Positions 1 to 9,264 of a DNA stretch of 64,000 bases are shown here, piece after piece; the stretch's first letter is position 1, and the number at the start of each line of letters is the position of its first letter. The notes beneath the pieces are model-generated. The model made no database searches. It was given only the letters and a program-made list of their open reading frames with translations, and was not told the DNA's origin. The stretch comes from Trichomonas vaginalis G3 (Eukaryota; Parabasalia; Trichomonadida; Trichomonadidae): the NCBI RefSeq assembly GCF_026262505.1, contig NC_067204.1, positions 5,551,797 to 5,615,796 of the forward strand, written 5' to 3'. A program made the position numbers and the translations under genes.

Positions 1-840
1 AGTCGTCAGCAGCTTTTATAAGATATCCATTACCTTGCGTAGAGTCTACGATATAATAGTTTCTACTTAACCTTAAACGTTTCTTTGTCAACGGTTTGTC
101 GTCAAGAACTACACGAACTTTTGTACCAGGAATGAGGGTAAATTGTGTTGAATTTCTGATATTTTGTGTTTGGCTTCGTTTCTTTTGTATATACTTTTCT
201 TCTTGTTGTTGTGTCATTGAATTTGGTGTATCCCTGTTGTAGAATGTGTTGAGGAATTATATACTTCGATGAAATGTTTCATTGTTTCTTCGGTAAAGTC
301 TCGCTCTTGATTTAAATCTCTGAGCGTTCTTATGAAGCGGTTTATGATGCGAGTATGTTATGGTTATGGTCTTCAGTAGTGTAGTGAGTTATGTTATGCT
401 TAATGAGAAAATCTGTGATTTCATTGCTGAGGTATGCACTGTCTTGGTCTGATGTTAAAGTACTTGGGCTATGTTCTGCTACAAACTTTTGTAAAACTCT
501 TAACACTTCACGAGTTCCTTTATTCCTCATTGGATATGCATATGCTTTGCGAGTGTTAACATTAATGAAGATGAGGAATGGTTTATGTCCTCCTTTTCTG
601 CTTTGAATGAGAGTGTCAAATTGGTATGCGTCAGGAGTGTTGGAGTAAATTGGTAAAAAGTAGTCGTAAGGGTTTATTTTTGTTTGATGTACAACATTTT
701 GTCAAAGAACCTTTTCACTTCAGCTCTGTTAGTAAATCCCAACTTTTTGCTGCTTCATTGAACTTCTTAAATGACCTCCATGGATGTTGTTCGAATACTT
801 CTTTCAAGCTCATTTATGTAAAGTTAAAGATTTTATTCTA
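1..840 (-). pseudogene. Maverick integrase (retroviral-type), partial, broken
   Basis: Reading on the minus strand shows an rve-type integrase core: the stretch near 340-530 contains LTSDQDSAYLSNEITDFL, the usual region around the second catalytic aspartate, followed by a region resembling the final catalytic residue zone. The part near positions 1-150 reads as a basic C-terminal beta domain, as in the other two integrases of this window. The enzyme would insert the element into host DNA through its terminal repeats. It is broken in a few places and continues past the left edge. Family firm, function lost. Confidence 0.75.
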
Positions 841-848
841 GGCTCAAG

Positions 849-865
849 CGCGTTCATTGAACGCG
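849..865. terminator. Palindrome at the 3' end of the fibre gene
   Basis: CGCGTTCATTGAACGCG is a near-perfect 17-bp palindrome that overlaps the stop codon of the MAV-A fibre gene. A similar but weaker core (cgttcattgaac) lies at the same place at the end of the MAV-B fibre gene. A role in 3' end formation is inference only. Confidence 0.3.
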
Positions 866-3764
866 GTACCATGCGAATACAGTCATAAATGGTGGCATGT
901 AATCTTTACCCAAGCCTGTTGGATTTGTTGTGAAAGTATGGACATGATTTCCTCCTGGTTCAGTTGGTCGAAAAGTCTTTTTTGCTGAATTGTTATAAGA
1001 TGGAGATAAAACGTCATTGCCAGCTTCATAGTCTGAGTTGTATAATGGGTGGTCTCTTAATGAGTGGTTATGGTCGCCAGAAAAGTTTGTCGTTCCTGTA
1101 TGAGTGTGCGGTGGAAGGTTTGCTTCTTTAATTTTCTTCGAACCTCCTGTTTGCTTTGAAGAGTTAGCACAGTATAAGAATTTGTCTACAATCTGTTCCC
1201 ACGTACCAAAACCTAAAACACTTGCTGGATTTGTTGAATTCATTGACGTATAAATAGAGCCTATAGGATATATGGTTTCAAGAACCTGAGTCTTCATTGT
1301 TTGAAGTTCATGTTTAACATTTATAAATCCATTGCCATCTACAATATTTATATTGTTTGTTATTAAACCATTAGGAAAAGTAGGAGGATAAATTCTTTGT
1401 TCATGTACAGTTGCACCGTTTCTTCCTGTTTTTGTTACTATTTCGATGCATGCCTTAATTTCTTTAATCTTGATTGTTTGAAATTCTTCATGTGTATGGT
1501 TCTTGTCGGCTTTCTTGTCTAACATTGTTGGTAGTGTGTATGCTTCAAAGTTTCTGACATATTGATCATTGTTCCTGCAATAGTTATCTAAATTGTTTAG
1601 TGTATCTTTTACACTTGTACTCGGATTCTCTAAAGGTGCACTTGAACCGAGGGTATAGTTCAATATTATGTCGTCTGCTCTAACAGTAGTGAAGGATTCA
1701 TGTGTATGGTTCTTGTCAGCTTTACTATTTAATGTAGCTTGAAGTTCATTTATATCGGAGATATTGTGCTTATGAGATTTCAAAACTTTGTTCATTGCTT
1801 CAAGTTCATCTTTGCTGGCTTTACTTTTAATAGCATCTTCAAAAGTTATTTTTGCCTTAACTCTCAAAGTAAATCTTGGTTCAACTAATACACCGTTAAC
1901 ATTGAAAGTAGAGGCATAAATTTCACCGGTATAACCAAATGCTTCTGGTGCTTTAGCTACATCATACTGTACAGTACAGCTTATGTCATAACCTTTAGCA
2001 CGAATGCATTTATATCTTGTTTCATTAACATTTTTTGTTTTCGCTTCATCACTTCGTGTTAAATATCCATGGTAGTCCGTTATAATCTGTTCGTCTGAAG
2101 TTATATAATGAACGTGGTTCTTGACTTTATCACTCAGAGCTAAAAGCTCATTTTTGTCTGCTTTTTCGGCTACTTTCTCATTAACATCATTCACTTCTAA
2201 TTCAACTCTTCCGCCAGAACTCTTATTATCATTAATCTTTTTCATTAATTCGGTAATTACGTCATAAAGACTATATTCTGTTTTCGGTTCTGTAAATAAT
2301 GAGTCAAAATTTCTTTTCATCATTACATCGCTGACATTAATGATATCAGCTATACCTTTTTCATTTATTCTCTTCATTAATTCTGCAATAATGACGAATA
2401 TATAATCTGTTAATTTATTCTCTTCATCGAGGGTTATAGAATGTTTTGAAATTGAATCATTAACTCCTCTAAATAAATCAATAACTTCAGGATACACGTT
2501 TTTAATGTCTCGAATAACCCGACCAGTATCCTGTTGTTCATGTTCTTCGTTCCCGTCGTTACGTGGTTTTATATCTCTAACCATCATCAACGCAGCCATA
2601 ACCGGAGGGTTTGTTGCTATCTGTTCGAAAATCCGTCCGTTATGTACGGTATATCTAAATAATTTCTTTGTGTTTGTTAAAACATTTGAAACAAGTCTTT
2701 TAAAACCATCTACAAAATTTCCTGTTTCACCTAATGTTCTTGCAGCATTTACAAGCTCACCATTCCCGCTTTTGACCCCAAAAACGTCCATATTGCATTT
2801 ATTTCACTCTGTATAGTTGTCCATTCAGCGAAACTAATACCTGCATTCGCTAAGCTGAAAATGAAATTCAGTGGATCGAACTTAATTCCACCTTCTTTTT
2901 CAATTTCAACGAACTCACTAACATGAGATTTTAAATATTCTTTCGTTAAAATTGTTTTCCCCGATGTTATGTCATTAACGAAACTATCACCGTCAAAAGT
3001 TAACGAATTCAATTTCGTCGTTGATGCTTTTATTTCATACACCGCTTTATCGATAGTTTTTGGCTCACCTTCTTTAGAAGCATATGAAACATTAATGAAT
3101 GAATTATATGTATTCGTGAATGAATTAAAATCAATGATTTTCATTAATGACGCCTTTAATGATTCATTTACTGTCGAATCCCTTAAAGTAATTAATGAAC
3201 TGTCATTTATGAAAGGTACACTGCAAACCGTCGAGTTTGGATCAAATGCTGTAGTTGGTGCAGGAATATTAATGATATAAGTCATTAAATCATTAAGTGA
3301 CGTAAATAATGTTGTCGTTTTTGATTTAATTTCTTTAGCATCTGTTATATATGGTAATTTTATTTCTGTAGTTTCTGAATTAAAGATATTCGCTAAAATG
3401 TTTTGTAAACTGTTTTGAACAGCTGTGTAAACCGTTGAATCCGGAACTCTTACGATTTCACCGTCCTTAATAAAAGGCATTGCACATGGTGTAGTGCTTG
3501 GGTCAAATCTTTTTGGGTTATGATTCAACATATATTCTAATGCTTCATAACAGACCTATAAACAGTTGTATTATCTTTTTCAATAATTTCACCGTCCTTT
3601 ATAAACGGCATAGTACATGGAGTTAAAATAGGGTCAAACTTTTCATAGTCCTTCCATGTTATATTTCTCAGTATTTCCATTAGAAATAACAATATATTTG
3701 TCAGTAAGTGTGAGAGAGTATTGACTAAAATATAAACGTTTAGCTCTGTCAGCTTCATACGCAT
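854..3764 (-). pseudogene. Tail-fibre-like virion protein with tail-collar tip (MAV-A), broken
   Basis: The C-terminal half (854-2791, 645 codons open) ends in a phage tail-collar-type domain: YPIGSIYTSM, FGTWEQIVDKFLYC, and His-x-His pairs (PHTHTG, DHNHS, GNHVHT) as in phage T4 gp12/gp37 tips, closing with MPPFMTVFAWYRVQ. Before it are KADKNHTH shaft repeats. The upstream part carries at least three copies of a motif like FDP-x3-PC-x-MPFIKDGE, probably a repeated base or shaft module. By analogy with phage and adenovirus fibres it would bind the cell receptor. It looks broken about twice. Homologues: 18035-19837 and 50510-51913. Confidence 0.75.
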
Positions 3765-4573
3765 ATGCAGCTATACTCATATTTTAATGAGAATAAAATG
3801 TTGTTCTATTTGCAAAGTACAGACCCAAACGAATACGGGACAGTAAAGCTACAAACAAACTTAGGTCTACAGAATGAGGCGCTTGCATTCAGAATAGTTG
3901 ACTTCAATACTATCGCTTCATTCGTTATAACAGATGAAACAGATTTCATGGAGATTGAAATAGATGGAAAGAAGCACGAAATAAGATTTCACAATAATGT
4001 AGAATATAAGATGGAAACATTAGCTGGAGTGTTAAATGCTCTCATAAATACTACAATAAACAAGGATAACGAAGAAAACTTAATGAATGTTAAACTTATT
4101 GCAGGAGTTTTGAAGTTCGTTATGTGAAGGAGTTTAAGATACCAAGAATGAGTCATAGAGTACAACTTCTTTTGGGTGCATACCATATGACATTTCCTTT
4201 GAAAAGTGTTGACAAAACGATTGAGATGAAATCTGTTCCATACGTATGTTATGGCAACTGTTTGTACATTGAGTCAAAAATAGCTAATGTCACAGGTATT
4301 TCAGGAGTTAATAGTAAAGGTTCAGTAGAATATAAATCCTTCTGTTATGCAGTCAATTCAATGTTCATTCCAAACGTTCCTGTCATAGCAACTCATTTAG
4401 GTAAATGGGTTCGCATTAGTCCTCATAATTTGAAAGACATGCAATTCAGACTTGTTGACTTTCAAGGAGAGCCTGTAGAACTGAAGGCACCAGTGCGAAT
4501 GACTGTTGAAGTTGACTTTTTAGAAAATATTAAATGCAACAGCTTACAAGAGAACTCAGAGCTAAAAATATAA
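3765..4573 (+). pseudogene. Minor capsid (penton-like) protein (MAV-A), broken
   Basis: Two open stretches in close succession resemble in size, order and C-terminal pattern the minor capsid proteins at 36912-37709 and 19862-20572. All end with a pattern like F-R-L-V-D followed by a small loop and PV-L, then a beta strand. In Polintons the minor capsid protein is a single jelly-roll that forms the pentons at capsid vertices. It looks broken about once. The identification is by comparison within the window and by position between the fibre and the CCG-family gene, not by a diagnostic motif. Confidence 0.5.
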
Positions 4574-4791
4574 AGTATGAATGTTATGTATTAGGTCATG
4601 AACTTTGGTTGTTGCTGTTTGATGAAACAAATGAGTTAGTTATGTCAGTCAAGAGAACAGAATATAAACTTTGTTTGAAATATTGTGTTAGTGAAAACTG
4701 CACCAAGTCAATAAGATTAGGTTTGCATTATGAAGATGAGTTCGATACTGTTGAAGAAGTTTTGGATAGATACTATAAGTTGTTAACTTGA
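4534..4791 (+). CDS. Small Maverick protein, unknown (85 aa)
   Basis: Open frame of 85 codons overlapping the end of the preceding minor capsid gene. The protein is mixed alpha/beta with three or four cysteines, no membrane segment and no motif I recognise. Its stop is followed directly by a hairpin (4808-4840) that separates it from the gene converging from the right. It may be a true small gene that survived, or a piece of an older gene. No counterpart is obvious in MAV-B or MAV-C. Confidence 0.4.
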   Translation: MQQLTRELRAKNIKYECYVLGHELWLLLFDETNELVMSVKRTEYKLCLKYCVSENCTKSIRLGLHYEDEFDTVEEVLDRYYKLLT

Positions 4792-4807
4792 AATTTTTTT
4801 GACTGAC

Positions 4808-4840
4808 GGTGCAAAGCGCCAAGATGGGCTCAAAGAGCCC
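4808..4840. terminator. Two adjacent hairpins between converging genes
   Basis: GGTGCAAAGCGCC (one mismatch) and GGGCTCAAAGAGCCC (perfect 6-bp arms, 3-base loop) lie between two converging genes, after a T-run and the words gactgacgg. The same gactgacgg word with a similar short hairpin recurs in MAV-C near 41606-41620. Position suggests a shared 3' end signal; inferred. Confidence 0.4.
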
Positions 4841-4855
4841 TCCTGACTGCTTTAA

Positions 4856-5458
4856 TTTACTAAAACATATTTCAAACAAAGTTTATATTCTGTTGAAAGT
4901 TTTGTATACTCGTTCGAATATTTATACTTAAACTCAACTCCTGTAGTTCCTGGTGTTTCAATGATGCGGATGTTACCTATTTTCATGAATGGTGGCGTTT
5001 GACCACAGCATTCGATTTCAGGGTCGAGATAGTCAATGACACATTGTTTCCCTGTTATTCGTGATATAACATTTTCAAGGTCCTCCTTTGTTAGAATTAT
5101 TTGGTTCTTGCTTATAAGATTTACAAAAGCTTCTTATCGTCTTTGAGTAAAATTGTTTGGTATAACTGAAGAAGGTAATGGTCTACGTTATCTGAAGGAT
5201 TTGTTTGAACATTTGTGTAAGGATTGTCGTTGGCTCTCTTGAAAGAATTTGGTCCAGTGGTGGATACTCTAACTTAACATCTGATGTAGCGTTAGCGTTT
5301 GAAGCTGAGTTTAAATTCACGGATTTCAGCTCTGGTTCTTTTAAACACTCTGAACTATAGTTCTTTATGACAATATTGTTTGTCGTTCGTGAGTCAACAT
5401 TTGATGTTGGTTCAATTGGAACATTAACGGCACCAGCTAAGATGGATTTGCTTCTCAT
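4856..5458 (-). pseudogene. CCG-family conserved Maverick protein (MAV-A), broken
   Basis: The C-terminal part reads with a Cys-Cys-Gly motif followed by a beta-rich tail, and the N-terminal part has a basic, proline-containing linker with a YPPL motif. This is the same layout as the open genes at 21068-21724 (MAV-B) and 36326-36907 (MAV-C). The function is unknown. Being kept in all three elements next to capsid genes suggests a virion or assembly role. About one or two breaks. Confidence 0.55.
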
Positions 5459-5483
5459 TTCATATAGAATAAAAACCTTTTAT

Positions 5484-5870
5484 ATGTATGAAATGAACAA
5501 TATACTCGACAAGGGTTTGAATGTAAAGCTAACGAATGAAAATATTGTTGAATTCACTGAGACAGGTGCTGTGTATAAAGATGTAGAACTACTGAACAAA
5601 AGAGCTAAGGGAAGAAGCAGGAACATGAACAAAGGGTGGAAGCCTATAAAAATTTATGTCAATGATGGCTCAGGAGGTTCAAACATAAAGTATGCAGAAA
5701 GTTATAGAGTTTATGCTCTCAAAGGTGAAAAGCCTTCATTTAAGAACAGCTATTCTAACGCATATCCTCAAAAGCTAACGGATGGGGAAGTGGATGATAT
5801 GAATGACACAAAAATATTAACAGAAATGGCGACAGAGATGCATGGAATTTGTTTACCATCAGTCAATTGA
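5484..5870 (+). CDS. Maverick protein, unknown (128 aa)
   Basis: Open from ATG 5484, which follows an AT-rich leader (aaaaaccttttat); a second ATG follows three bases on, out of frame. The protein has a basic central patch (KRAKGRSRNMNKG) and a glycine-serine loop, with no membrane segment. It is divergent from the CCG-family gene on the left and convergent with the ATPase remnant on the right. I do not recognise the family. Open reading in a decayed element may be chance survival. Confidence 0.45.
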   Translation: MYEMNNILDKGLNVKLTNENIVEFTETGAVYKDVELLNKRAKGRSRNMNKGWKPIKIYVNDGSGGSNIKYAESYRVYALKGEKPSFKNSYSNAYPQKLTDGEVDDMNDTKILTEMATEMHGICLPSVN

Positions 5871-5879
5871 AGGTTAAAC

Positions 5880-6763
5880 TTTAAAACAATGTTGGTCGTT
5901 CCCATGGAATATTTTTGACTTTAATGGTATTAGTCATGATATGAATCTCAAGGTATGAACGAGGAGAGATGAGAGACTTATATGCTTCCCAAATTTCTTC
6001 AAAAGGTAATGTTATACCTGACTGTTTCCAAATGAGTTCAATATCATAACGTGAGAAACCTTAAAGATAACGAAGTCAGTTATGAGACGTTTTATGTTTA
6101 AAGCTAAAAACCTCCATGTTTGCATAAGTATTGCTACAGTTAAATGGTAATGTCTGACTTTAGTAATGATGTTAGCTAATGGTGGTCAGGCTTTGACACT
6201 AAACCTTTTCCGGCGAAGTCGTCGCAAACGAGCAGAGTGTTTGAAGGATATTTTTTGAAGGGTGTATTTTGAAAGTTTTGACAGAATGTAGTTTGTAAGT
6301 CGTTTCATATCGTAAACTCCTGAGTACTGGTAAGTGGTGTTTGTCAATAATTCTTTCCATCTCCTCAGAAGTCTTTTGCATTCCTGACTGTATAAATTCA
6401 ACGATGGCATAATATTTCCTCTTACGTCGAATGTAACGTTGAAGAAATTCAATGAGTTCACTGTCTGGAACTTTAACGACAAGGGCTTGAACTTTTGACA
6501 TAAATGTTTCGCTGTTGAATCCATAGAGTCTGAAGTTGCTGATATAATGATTTGGTCATAGTAAGAGTCGTTTCCTAAACGCCTGTTATGAGTATATGAC
6601 GAATGAGGTTAAATGTCTTACCTGAACCCATCTTTCCACAATAGAAATACACACCATTTGAACAGAACTCATAGTCTTTGCTGAAAGGAAGAATAAGAGA
6701 AGAGTTAAGTTTGTCTGTAGTTTCATTCATGTCTTCATCTACGTCATGTATTAAATGCTTCAT
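5880..6763 (-). pseudogene. A32-like genome-packaging ATPase (MAV-A), broken
   Basis: The N-terminal part holds a P-loop, GKMGSGKTFNLI, preceded by a short beta strand as in FtsK/HerA-type packaging ATPases of Polintons and large DNA viruses. The remaining length and the small helical stretches fit the ATPases at 39937-40812 and 22698-23524. In an active element it would pump DNA into the capsid. Broken in about four places. Confidence 0.6.
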
Positions 6764-6770
6764 TTTATCT

Positions 6771-7750
6771 CCATTAAAAATGCAAGTCAGAAATATTCAG
6801 AACATAGCACGAGTCTAACTGACAAGAGTATAAAGATATACTATGAACACGTTATGATGAAACCTACCAAAATTCAAGAAAGTCAGTATACTTATGAATA
6901 TCCAAGACACTGGTAGAGTATGTAGGAGGTGAGAAAGCTTTTGAAATCAGACAGGTTAGAAGTATTCCAGCAGGAAGAACAATATTATTGAAGAACTTTA
7001 ATGTTTTGAGGTATAATGATGAAACAAAGAACAAGATAGTTTCCCTGTGCTGTGTATGTGAACTTAGATACAGGAGATGACATGAAAGTTTTTAATACAA
7101 AGCTTCAAACGGTAGTGAGAGAACAACTGACTGCGGAAGGACATCCATTACTTCAGAAGTTACCATAGCATATAAATTTTGAAACAAACTCAATAGATTT
7201 TAAAGTCGTCTCTGCAAAGAAGTCAGGTTTTACATTTAATGAAGCAGATGTATATTCGAATGAAAACTTCAAAGCTATTGCATGGTTAGATAATGACGAT
7301 TGCTTTAAGAAATATTTAAATACAGTGACTCAACGATGTCAATAGATGACCTTCGTGGAATGTTACCATCGACGTTTACAGTAGAAGGTTCAGCAGGATT
7401 GCTTACAAGATTGTCAATTGTGGTATTTGGTCTCGTGAGAACATTGTTATAAAATCCAGTATAAGTGAATTTGCTGAAGAATCTATATTATGTCTTTTCA
7501 AACTATATGTATTCGCCGCCGAAGCATTATAGTATAACAAAACTTTGTCAGTAAGTTTAACATAAGACTTGTCGAACCTTCTTCAATGAAAGATGTTGTG
7601 GCTACCCAAAGACGGAAAGGATGGACTCATTATTGAAATGATTTTAATTGCATATTAAATGAGCTTGTTTTGAAGGTCATTCATGATTAAATAACTGTTG
7701 TAGAAGATGTTAGCAATTGTTCAGACATTTTGAAGCGTATAGATGATATA
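6771..7750. other. Decayed coding remnants, unidentified
   Basis: About 1 kb without a convincing intact gene. Several stretches of 25-45 codons have protein-like composition on the plus strand, for example around 7190-7320 and 7335-7440, suggesting one or two former genes of MAV-A. None matches the capsid, polymerase or helicase genes of the other elements well enough for me to name it. Confidence 0.4.
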
Positions 7751-7829
7751 AGAAAGAAGTTTTGAATGAGAATGTTTATGTTTCATTGAATTTCTCCAGT
7801 AACGAGAACTTTTATGAGATAATATTGAA

Positions 7830-8377
7830 GAGAGATGATTTAATATGGTGTAAATGGTAGCTTGGGCAGCTTTAGGCGCAATGGGAACAAAAGCATTAGC
7901 ATTTGAGCAAAAGCACTTGGAGCTTATGACGCAGTAAATAAAATGAGTGAGGAAGGGTTTCGAGACATTAGATGCAAATAAAGGGAAGATTGGAGGCTGG
8001 GTTGCAAAGAAGTTAAGATTAAATAAAATAGGGCTCATAAATAAAGCATCCAATTTGGTTGCGCTGAGTCAGAAAATGCTTTAGGAAAGGACGATGAGTT
8101 TGCAAAACACGCAAAAGACTTTAATGACCAGATGAAAGGTGAAACAATGCATTTAAATAGAGTCGATGGAACTAAAGAAAATGTTTCTTCTCCACCAGTA
8201 GTTCTTCCGTATGGTCCCTATGGAATGTATGGAAACCCTTACGAAAGACCATTTGACCCATTGACTGGTGGAAGTAACTGGTATCATTACGGCCGAAGAA
8301 GAAAGACAGTCAAGTTGGAGACAGACGTGAAGAAAGCAACTAAAAAGAAACCAAGGAAGAGAGTTATAAAGCAATGA
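7830..8377 (+). pseudogene. Core or membrane-active virion protein remnant (MAV-A)
   Basis: The start region reads as an alanine-rich amphipathic helix. The last 81 codons (8132-8377) are open, with a proline/tyrosine/glycine-rich middle (PYGPYGMYGNPYERPF) and a strongly basic tail rich in KKK and RKR. This layout resembles adenovirus pVI or core proteins: amphipathic N-terminus, DNA-binding tail. It is followed directly by the iteron block at 8387. Broken in about two places. Function by analogy only. Confidence 0.4.
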
Positions 8378-8386
8378 ATTCAACAG

Positions 8387-8432
8387 GGTGAAAAAACAGG
8401 TGAAAAAACAGGTGAGATCTCACCTCTTCACC
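8387..8432. repeat. Iteron block with GGTGAGATCTCACC palindrome
   Basis: Two exact direct copies of GGTGAAAAAACA (8387-8398, 8399-8410) run straight into the perfect 14-bp palindrome GGTGAGATCTCACC (8411-8424), followed by TCTTCACC, the reverse of the half-site. The same design with GGGTAGAA arms and GGTTAGATCTAACC occurs repeatedly in MAV-C. It sits between two genes on the same strand. A protein-binding site (replication, partition or transcription) is the likeliest reading. Confidence 0.7.
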
Positions 8433-8532
8433 TAAATTTATTTTTGTGCTATGTTTTCATACGTGTGAGGGTGGTGATATCATTAATTTTTAAGTTTATT
8501 TTTAAGTTTATTTTTATTTTATTTTTATATAA

Positions 8533-8853
8533 ATGACGAAAACTATTGAGATAACAAACTACAACGGTCATGAGTTCAAGAATTTGTTCTTCGTTCCTCG
8601 TGAAAATACATTCTATCAGATACGAGGGAGAAAAGGTAAAGTTAGTTTGAGAGTTTATGAAGGAATGAAGAATGGAAAGTTTATACAAGCATACGATACA
8701 AACGGTAAACGTGTTTCATTAGCTTTGTCAAAACTTACTAACATTTATTTTGACAGTGATTTTGACCTATATGAAGAAGAAAGTGAGTCAGAAGAATATG
8801 AACTGTTGTGTGAAGCACAGCAATGGGAGGAGTTGCAATACTTTTGTAAGTGA
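8533..8853 (+). CDS. Maverick protein, unknown (106 aa)
   Basis: Open frame with a clean start in the context TTTTTATATAAATG, the start context used by many MAV-B genes. The protein is beta-rich at first and ends in an acidic stretch (EEESESEEYE). No membrane segment or recognisable motif. It follows the iteron block at 8387-8432 and is the last gene before the presumed end of MAV-A, so it may be a late-acquired cassette gene. It could also belong to MAV-B, given the shared start context. Confidence 0.55.
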   Translation: MTKTIEITNYNGHEFKNLFFVPRENTFYQIRGRKGKVSLRVYEGMKNGKFIQAYDTNGKRVSLALSKLTNIYFDSDFDLYEEESESEEYELLCEAQQWEELQYFCK

Positions 8854-9264
8854 GAACGTTTATTTTTTTACAGTAGTGAGGTGAAGTGGTTGGCGGTTTT
8901 GTAAATATTTAAGGTTAAGTTAGTGTTGTCGTTTGTGTTGTAAAATATACGTTAACGGTTTTGTAAAGTGTCAAAACCGCTAAGTGGTGTACGGAGACGC
9001 GCAGTGCCTCAGTACACGACTTAGCCATACTAACTAAAACATCTTCTCATCATTTTATAGCTATTCATACATTCCTTTTCAAAGTTGTGAAATTAAATAA
9101 GACAGGAATTAGATTTAATGTATCAGGGTACGCATTCTTGAGTAAATTAAAATGTATTCGTCACGTCGCAGATGATAAAAATTTATGTGTTCTTAATTCA
9201 TTTTACGGGCTTTAAAAAATAAACTTTATTTTTATTTATTTTTTAATTTTTTATTCTTACATAA
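8854..9264. other. Junction of MAV-A and MAV-B; hairpin at 8979-9025
   Basis: No convincing gene. The repeated word GGTTTTGTAAA occurs near 8895 and 8958. An imperfect hairpin at 8979-9025 has outer arms GCTAAGT/ACTTAGC and inner arms GTGTAC/GTACAC with a GC-rich loop. Hairpin-bearing, GC-richer ends are also seen in MAV-C, so this may be the right end of MAV-A. No target duplication or matching inverted copy was found in the window. From 9217 an AT-rich leader leads to the polymerase gene. Confidence 0.4.

Larger units (their letters stand above)
1..9030. mobile_element. MAV-A: old Maverick/Polinton, cut by window edge
   Basis: Seen: consecutive fragments of integrase, fibre, minor capsid protein, A32-like ATPase and a basic core-like protein, all with counterparts in the two other elements of the window. 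No major capsid or polymerase remnant is recognisable, so these probably lie beyond position 1 or are lost. The right end is uncertain: the last open gene stops at 8853 and an imperfect hairpin lies at 8979-9025. Most genes are broken, with more than ten breaks in all, so this is the oldest of the three elements. Family known from Trichomonas genomes; assignment here by gene content. Confidence 0.8.

Noticed and set aside
8900-9215. Open plus-strand stretch of about 80 codons before PolB
   Set aside because: No ATG, runs through the hairpin at 8979-9025 and has no recognisable pattern; probably chance.
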